A program made the translations under genes and the position numbers. A stretch of DNA of 64,000 nucleotides from the NCBI GenBank assembly GCA_905182985.1, contig CAJJDN010000021.1, positions 404,802-468,801 on the forward strand. Reading direction: 5' to 3'. Position 1 is the first letter of the stretch, and each line of letters begins with the position of its first letter. The DNA comes from Paramecium sonneborni (lineage: Eukaryota; Ciliophora; Oligohymenophorea; Peniculida; Parameciidae). Shown here one piece after another: positions 56,701-64,000 of the stretch. The notes below the pieces were generated by a model. The model was not told where the DNA came from. It saw only the letters and a program-made list of their open reading frames with translations, and did no database searches.

Positions 56701-59106
56701 TGGATATTTTAGATCTAATACTATCTAAAATTTAAAATACTTTTGTGATCTCACTATTAGAAAAAGATAAATTACAAATTATACTTATTATGTTATGTAA
56801 ATATCTTATATTCAAAAATAATAAAATCCTGATAATTCAATTGAAAATGTTTCTCATAGATTAAAATCAAATGTTATTGATGAATGTGATTTTGACAGTG
56901 AAATAGGTGAATTAGAATTAAAAAATTAAAATTAGATTTTTGAACAATTTTAAAAATAAGTCATACATTCTTCTAGGAAAATATAAAAAAATTTGAATTT
57001 ATTTTCCAATTATTTAAATGATTAAATTTAAGAAGATCTTTTTAGTCCAGGTAGAATTTGTATTACTAATCATAATAATTAAGATTAAAATGAAGGTAAT
57101 GAATTTAAAGAATTGTTAAATTCAAATAAAAATAATTAATAATAATATTTTTGTCATGAAGATTAAATGAAAGATTGTTCATCTTATGAACTAATAATTT
57201 CTTAGTATACAAAAAAATAAGTAAAATAATAAAAAACAAAGACTTGGAATGATATATCAAAAGAAACTCTATGGAAAAAATATGATGTAATTCATAGAAT
57301 AATGTAAGAGTCAAAGCCTAAATACTTAGTATAATTCTTGATCTATACCTTAATACTTTTATTATGCTTTTTAGTGATACCTATTTTTATAATGAAGGAA
57401 TTGAATAGTGATTTAAATCTTTTAATTGAATAAATTGAAATGTTGTAATTACATGCAAATATTATGGGTCCTCATGATCTCTTTTTTTCTATGAGAATCA
57501 CTGTTACATCTTATTAAATATAATATAGAGAGGGATTCATTAATGCTAAAGAACTTTAAGTTCTCACAGCACCTTTCTTAGAATACATGCCTTTAGGTTA
57601 TTAAGAATTATAGGAAAACTTTTATACATAATTAAATAATCCTTATTTAGCTTAATTTTTAAATGATGTTAACATTCCAGTTTGGTTTATGGGGGAAAAT
57701 TCTTCTGTAATTTACACTCAAAATGTTACATTCAGAGATAATCTATTTATTATGCTTTAATATTAACAATAATAAATGTCTGCATACAAATATAATAGGG
57801 CCATTGCTGGTCAACCATTTTAAGTTTTTTTAATTGCTAATTATTTAGTTATGTAAAACACTTGTGAAAATTTAACAAGTGAGATAAAAACATATTCTTA
57901 ATTGTAATGTGATTAAATTTATTTAAAATGGTCTATTCTATTGACTTGCTTTGTTTTAGTTTTTATTCTATTTTTATTAATAGTATTTTATTACCAAAAA
58001 TAATATTTTGCTTCATATGATCTAATTATAGGATTATTAAGACACAATACAGATGAAATTATATCAAATGAAATATCAAGGTAGAATGCATTACTTAATA
58101 TTATATCAGAAAATATGTTAGAAAAGTTTTAATTGGAAAAAGAATACTTTTTAATAATATAAATATAAAATTAAAATGATAATGCAAAATAGAATTAATT
58201 AATGTATCATAAATACTCTTAAAAATATCCATAATATAAATACAACATAGCAAACATCACTATATTAATTTTAATCATCATATATGGAATAATAATATTT
58301 ATATAAGCCTAATAGTATTTAACTAAATATAATGTTACAACTGATTTTTTTAAATTGATTTAAGATTTAAAATTTCGTGGAGGGAATGGATTTCTTTATA
58401 GAGAAATGTTTTTTCGTTTTTCAACTTACCCATTTCTAACAAAAACAGACTCAGATAATCTATACATTTTATTAAAGAGATCATAAGATGTTTTATAAGA
58501 TTTTAATTCTATAATTGAAACAATTCATTATGATGACTATTTACTTACAGAAAGTTTTGTAGATTTATTAGAATTTGTATAAGTAAATGAGATGTGTTCT
58601 TAAGTAAATGAGGTATTGATATAAAATTAATTTAGAGCTTTAAACCATTGATGGATTAATATTGTGTATTATCTTTTGAAGGAATTCTTTCAAAAGGAAT
58701 AGCTCCAGCTCTTACTTATCTTTATAATTAAATATAAACTTAATAATAGATGAACAATTTTACAAAAAGAGTAGAGACACATAAATATGAATTAGAGGGT
58801 GCTTAGATAATAACAAGAGCCTTTTTTGCTTTATCAGATAATTTTAAGAGTAGTTTTAAAGATATTACATTTGAGACGATTAAAAATTTGAATGTAAATT
58901 AAAAAACTATAATTTAGAATGTTTCAATTAGTTATTTAGTATTTTGTGGAATAACAATGTTAATATTAATTTTATTTTACCCAAAATATTTGCTTAATTA
59001 ATATCAATTATTGAAAAGAATTGTGTACTTTATACCACTTCAAATTTTCTTGAGAGATGGGTATTTGGAAAGAAATTTAAAAGAAATATTAATAAAATAA
59101 ATGTGA
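53725..59106 (+). CDS. large multispanning PAS-containing protein, TmcB (tiny macrocysts) type
   Basis: About 1,779 residues with introns 54010-54028 (19 nt, or 53989-54028, 40 nt) and 58613-58635 (23). The N-terminal third has about ten hydrophobic helices, followed by a conserved-looking CENLNCSICGH Cys cluster. The middle is helical and has a degenerate PAS domain (HSTKLFDTFGTF through IVINYHHHFVGQFLETG). The C-terminal third has further helices flanking a large loop, ending near LLKRIVYFIPLQIF. This layout is that of the large TmcB-like family expanded in ciliates, whose function is unknown (sensor or mechanosensory roles proposed for relatives). Start is uncertain: ATGs at 53725, 53941 and 54062 are in frame, the last only if the N-terminal intron is removed or skipped. 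Confidence 0.7.
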
Positions 59107-59141
59107 ATAATATGACTGATGTTTTTCATTCTTCTGATCAT

Positions 59142-62021
59142 TCAAAAAAATCTATAAGTTATCTAATAGCTTATTCTATATAAAAAATAAAGGAAATAAT
59201 TACTTTTAAGTTTAGCTTCAGTTTTTTGTCCTTTTTGAATTTCATTAACAATGTCTGCAAACGTAGGTCTTTCTTCTGGATTTTTCTTTAAACTTTTTTT
59301 AGCTAATTAAGATAGTATAGGTGGATTGCTATTAGATGGTATAATAACTTAATCCTATCCATATCCTACAGATCCTATAATTTAAGTTTGTGATAATCCT
59401 TCATATGGTATTAGTTATGTAATAATTTCCCAAAGAATCATACCAAAACTATAAACATCAGCTTTTTCTTAATATGGTTCTCCTCTCATAATTTCTGGGG
59501 CCATCCAATTTGGTGTTCCTATTCTTGCTCCTTTAACTTTATGATCTATTTTTTTATTAATTCTAGATAATCCAAAATCACATAATTTAACATTCCAATT
59601 TTAATCTATAAGAACATTTGAAGATTTAAGATCACAATGCATAACCTTTCTACCATGAAGATAATTCATTCCTAATGCAATATCTTCTACTATTTACATT
59701 AAAGCTTTTTAATCTATATGAGTTTTCTTTTTATGTAAATGATCAAACAGACTACCCTCTTCCAAATATTCTGTGATTAAATAATAATTTTATTTTCTTA
59801 TACACACTCCCATATACAAAACTATATTTGGATGACGTAAATTTGATATCACTTCAACTTCTTTAAGGAAATCAGCCACTTATAATTTATATTTCAAATT
59901 CCCTTAAGATTTCCTTTTTCCATAAGATTTTATAGCTACATCCTAACCAAGCCATTTACCTTTATGTACTACACCATAACCACCTTCACCTATTATTTAT
60001 CCAATAATTAATTCATTAAATACAATCAATACTCTTTCATTTATTCCAAATTCTCTAAACAATTACAATAACTTTTTAGGTATATGATGTTATTATGTAT
60101 TATCACATTATTTCTCTTTCTTATTCTATTCTCGAAATCTTCTTGATTTCTTTTAATTTTTATATTTTTCTTCATCTGATGATTCTGAACTTGAATAATT
60201 ACCAGATACATCAGATTCTTAACTTGATGAATCTTAATCTTAATGTCGATTACCATTTAATTCAGATTTTTAACGTTATAACTAAGTATTTATTGTTAAT
60301 AATTTCTCTATTTAATGAATATTCTCTTCATTGTTGATATTTATTTAAGGTGGACTTTTTGATTATTAGAATTCTGATATTTCTTATTACTTATTTGTTG
60401 ATTATTATCTAGATAATTAATTCATTTCTTATGTCTCTCTCTCCTTATTCTCTTCTACAACATTTAAACATTCATTTAATACTAAAATCTCTATCTTTTA
60501 ATCACTTACATTATTACTAGCTTTATTTGGAGATTCTAGGATAATTAAATATCAAATACAAATTGGGGAAGTAAGATGTTATTTACCATCTTCATCATCA
60601 GCAGATTCTCCTGATTTTTACAAATCCATAGTTTATTTTCTCTATTATTTGCTTCTTTTACTTTTTTATCTTTTTAGCCTCATAGATTTGTTATTATCAC
60701 TTAAATTTCCTTAATCAGAATCATTTGATATTGATCTAGTAGGTGATTTAGGAATATCTTTATTATATTTTTTTCTTTTATGTCCACTAGGTGAATCACT
60801 ACTTGATCCACTTTTATTATTATCATGATGCTCATTTTATTCTTCTTCAATTTTTTCCATATAAGAAAAGATACTTTTAAACCTTTATTATTCAATTGAA
60901 TTATATAATCCTTTTCTATCTTCTAATGATTCCAAAGGTTTCTTTAATCTAACTTTGCCTCCCATAAATTTAACATAATATTTTTTATATTCTTCAATAG
61001 ACTATAAAATTTATTTTCTATGTCCCAAGACTGATATTCCTAAATCTGATTTTAGATCATTATCTGTTAATGCATATAAAGTTTTGCCTGTCATCTAATT
61101 TTTTTAAAATTCATCTTTATATTCACCTAATCCTAAAGAATCTAACCAAATGCATACTTCTTCTAATTACCATTCCTACACTATATATTTAATATATTTG
61201 AATAATTTTACTATTTTTTTAACTTTCAAACTCTTCAATTTTTTCTAATACTTATAAACTCAAAAAACCATGTTATTATGAATTTCCAAGTGAATTTAAC
61301 TATGATTTACCTTCTTCTTTTAATAATGGATCAGATTCACCTTAACCACTTTATCCACTAGGTTATAAATCTTTTTATTTATCACTATCATTTTAAATAG
61401 TAGGACTAGCTTCTATTTTAATGACACAATCCTCACTCTTCTCTCCTTCTATATGGCTTCTTTCTGGTTTAATATGGAATTTTTCAAGCACAAATGTTGG
61501 CACCTCTTCAATTTATACACTATCTAATATATTGTCTGATTCATGATGCTATTTGTAATATTTCTTCTCACGAGTATTAAAGTAATAACCAGTTCCATAC
61601 TTTTTATTCATTCTAAACTATCCTGTATAATCTATCTTCTTATACCATAGAATATATTTTAATCTGCTTAATATAAAGTTCCTGTACCATCTCTCTAATC
61701 ATCTTTCCATTCTCCTACATATCTATCACCATTTATATAAAAATGCATTCCTTCTCCACATTTCTTATTCTCAACCCAATCTCCTATATATAATTCCCCA
61801 TTTTTATAGTAAAGCTTACCTTTTCCATGTTTTTAGTGATTCTTCCATTATCCTTCATAACGATTTCCTGACGCAAATTTATATGTTCCTTTACCATGAC
61901 GTTTATCATTCAAAACCTCACCTTAATATTCATCATCATTTGAATAAATTATATGTTTTTACAACTTCTAATTAACTTCTTATTTAGATGATTCACCATA
62001 AAGAAACTTTAAAAAATTCAT
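59142..62021 (-). CDS. MORN repeat - SAM domain - protein kinase (TKL-like)
   Basis: 933 residues after three introns: 61623-61645 (23 nt), 61181-61211 (31) and 60536-60559 (24). Residues about 30-130 are four MORN repeats (YQGEVLNDKRHGKGTY, YEGQWKNHQKHGKGKLYY, YIGDWVENKKCGEGMHF, YVGEWKDDQRDGTGTLY). Residues about 260-330 are a SAM domain (VCIWLDSLGLGEYKDEF, LTDNDLKSDLGI, GHRKQIL). A Ser/Lys/Glu-rich linker follows. The kinase (about 640-920) has GEGGYGVV, AIKSY, HPNIVLYMG, HCDLKSSNVL (Asp771), CDFGLS, GTPNWMAPE and KADVYSFGMILWEI, all intact and of tyrosine-kinase-like (MLK/CTR1) style. MORN repeats often bind membrane lipids and SAM domains oligomerise, so a membrane-tethered signalling kinase is inferred. 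Converges with the TmcB-like gene; stops 36 bases apart. Confidence 0.85.
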
Positions 62022-62210
62022 TTATAATTATTCCTATCTAAAATTCTTAAATAACTTAAATAAATAGATAAACATATCTAATTTTATACTTTTCAATAAG
62101 AATATTCAAATGTATAATTATATATACATATATATACTTGAAATCAAAACTAAAAGGATAAAGAATTTCCTACTTATTTGTCTAACTGTTAAAAGAAATC
62201 TATATAATTA
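62022..62210. other. short intergenic spacer
   Basis: 189 AT-rich bases between two minus-strand genes; contains a short TA-rich run near 62118-62134. No gene. Confidence 0.5.
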
Positions 62211-63376
62211 TCAACTTATTTCTATACTTTTTAGTTCATTATTTGGATTAAAAAGTGAGAATGTACTAGATGATGATGATTATGATGCTGATTCTTGTTT
62301 TCCAAATAATCTTTATGCTATCTAACTTTTCATAAATGGAGAATTTAAAAATGATGATGCGATTTCATCAAGATTAAATACTTTCCTTTCTGTTATATTA
62401 TTTAAATCTAAAGTCTATTATTATTATTATATTTTAGCACTTGATACTTAACCACTTCCAAAATGAGTTGAATGACAAGGCTGAAATAATTTATTTTATG
62501 GAGTATTATTAAATGGATTTAAAGAACTATTTGCTATATTTATTGTTTATTCTTCTTCTTTCTAACTATTATTAGATTTATATTATTCCTTATCATATTG
62601 AATTTAAGATTTGATTTTTGATTTTACTTATCTCAAATGTTTTGGTACTCCTCCAACACTTACAGGAGTCTTATTCTCTTTACATATACTCTTTTTCTTC
62701 TCTCCTTTAAATTTTGGAGAATTTCTATTATGTACACTATCAAATTAACTTGAATGATGAGATGATCGTTAAGTAACTTATCTTGTACTATTCTCACGTT
62801 ATGATAAAGGATTTATCTCTGTTTATGAATTATTTCTCGGTAAATACTTTGGAATTATAGGTTGTTAATCAATTGTTTACTTTCGTTATCCATAATGTTA
62901 AGATTCATTGTTAATTACTTAATGATTATTATCACTATACTAATTCCATAATATTGATTTGCTAAATAATTTACTTAAATATTACATTTCTGAATCATCT
63001 AAGTGATGTTTAAAAGGTACTACCTTTTTAACATTTTATTATAATGGAATTTATTCAGTGATTTTTGGTGTTACTTTAGGAGGCATTAATTTAGGTTGAC
63101 TATGATATTTAATCTATTATTCTGGTTAAATATGTTTCTCTAAAGAGAGAACTTTATTTCTTAAATTTTTTAATTCTTAATGAATAGACTTTTCCTTAAA
63201 TGAATCTAAATCAAAAATCAAAAATTACTCGCTAATAATTTGATTGCTTCTTGATTTATATCTTCTAATTTTTGTTTAACAAATCCTATACCAAGAATGA
63301 GTAAGTATTTAATTAATTTATCATTCTTGATTAGTTTGTATTCATCTACAAATTTATTGAAGTGTTTCAATTCCAT
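62211..63376 (-). CDS. uncharacterised Ser/Gln-rich protein
   Basis: 380 residues after one intron at 63206-63228 (23 nt). Start MELKHFNKFVDEYK at 63376. The first 60 residues look like an ordered helical unit (LIKNDKLIKYLLILG, VKQKLEDINQEAIKLL). A short coiled coil follows (LKNLRNKVLSLEKHI). The rest is probably disordered: basic, Ser/Gln/Asn/Pro-rich, with poly-Gln and a run of serines near the end. No family recognised. Divergent from the next gene with 27 bases between start codons. Confidence 0.65.
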
Positions 63377-63403
63377 TTTTATTTTTAACAGTTAATTTAT
63401 TAA

Positions 63404-64000
63404 ATGCTAAGGGCAACATATGAACATATTATTCATGTAGAGTCATTTAAAAACATAGATCTCTTTAATCAAGGACTTTATTACTTAAGATTTATGATAA
63501 AATCAAATGGAGAGTAAGCAACTCCTTATAATTATTTTGAAACCAATAATAATAATAAGAAAAAGGAATCTTGGCAACCAAGTTAAATAGATGAATAATA
63601 TTTTTAAACAAGAACATTCATGATAAGATTTCAAGAAGAAGAAGTAGAAATAGATGAAAGTTGTATTTTTAAAATAGAAGTATCAGCATCACCACATTAT
63701 GAACATGAATTCAAAATAATATGTGAATTAATGTGTGCAGATTTAGCCAAAATTGGTGGTCCTCCAAATGAAGAATCATTATTTAAATGTGTAGCTACAT
63801 ATTAAGGAAGAATTTGTAATTCTTTTAAAGGTGTACATGAATATGTTCCAATAATGTTTGATAACAATCATTTTTGTTAAGTTCATTGCACTATTAATTC
63901 TAATCTCTAAGATTTTAAATTTCGTTTAAGTGAATTTCAAAAAGCTAATAGTTCTAAAATATCAATTCAACCTAAGACTTTTACAGAATTCTTACATAAA
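63404..64000 (+). CDS. FAM135-like protein, N-terminal part (continues past window)
   Basis: Open frame of 199 codons from MLRATYEHIIHVESF to the end of the window, no stop reached and no intron needed so far. The start matches the N-terminal domain of FAM135 proteins: HVESFKNIDLFNQGLYYLRF (compare ..F.N.DLF..G.Y..R.), then a charged insert and a beta-rich stretch with Cys (ESCIFKIEVSASPHYEHEF). In FAM135 proteins a serine lipase-like domain lies at the C-terminus, which would be outside the window. Assignment rests on one motif and is moderate. Confidence 0.6.

Overview
The window reads as macronuclear DNA of an oligohymenophorean ciliate, most like Paramecium. Three observations support this. 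TAA and TAG are used throughout as sense codons (glutamine) and only TGA ends genes. Almost every gene is interrupted by tiny GT...AG introns, 19-36 nt long in the structures resolved here. Intergenic spaces are mostly tens to a few hundred bases in very AT-rich DNA. Standard-code reading breaks nearly every gene into fragments, so the models below were built by hand with the ciliate code and checked by whether the exon lengths, minus introns, gave a whole number of codons.

Layout. 1-18 kb (plus strand): the C-terminal end of a VWA-domain protein, a 2,715-residue cysteine-rich membrane protein, an ABC half-transporter, a kynurenine-type aminotransferase, a tubulin tyrosine ligase-like enzyme and a SERCA calcium pump. 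18-26 kb: a minus-strand unknown gene, a poorly resolved stretch, a MYND-finger/Aurora kinase fusion, a cytosolic carboxypeptidase and a small four-span membrane protein. 26-30 kb: a gene-poor stretch, then a 1,286-bp exact tandem duplication flanking a single N. This is almost certainly an unmerged contig overlap; it duplicates part of an acyltransferase gene. 30-42 kb: a pseudokinase, a coiled-coil protein, an EF-hand protein, an alveolin-like cortical protein, SNU13, a CDT1-like protein, mL49 and several unknown genes. 42-53 kb (minus strand): one uninterrupted 11.1-kb dynein heavy chain. 53.7-59 kb: a large multispanning PAS-containing protein of the TmcB type. 59-64 kb: a MORN-SAM-kinase gene, an unknown gene and the start of a FAM135-like gene.

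There is no operon logic here. A recurring theme is cilia and cortex: tubulin-modifying TTLL and CCP enzymes, an axonemal-type dynein, an alveolin-like protein, an Aurora-type kinase and a calcium pump. The most unusual items are the MYND-Aurora fusion, the MORN-SAM-kinase fusion, a GT...TG intron candidate, an ATGA overlap between the dynein and mL49 genes, and the scaffold-join duplication.
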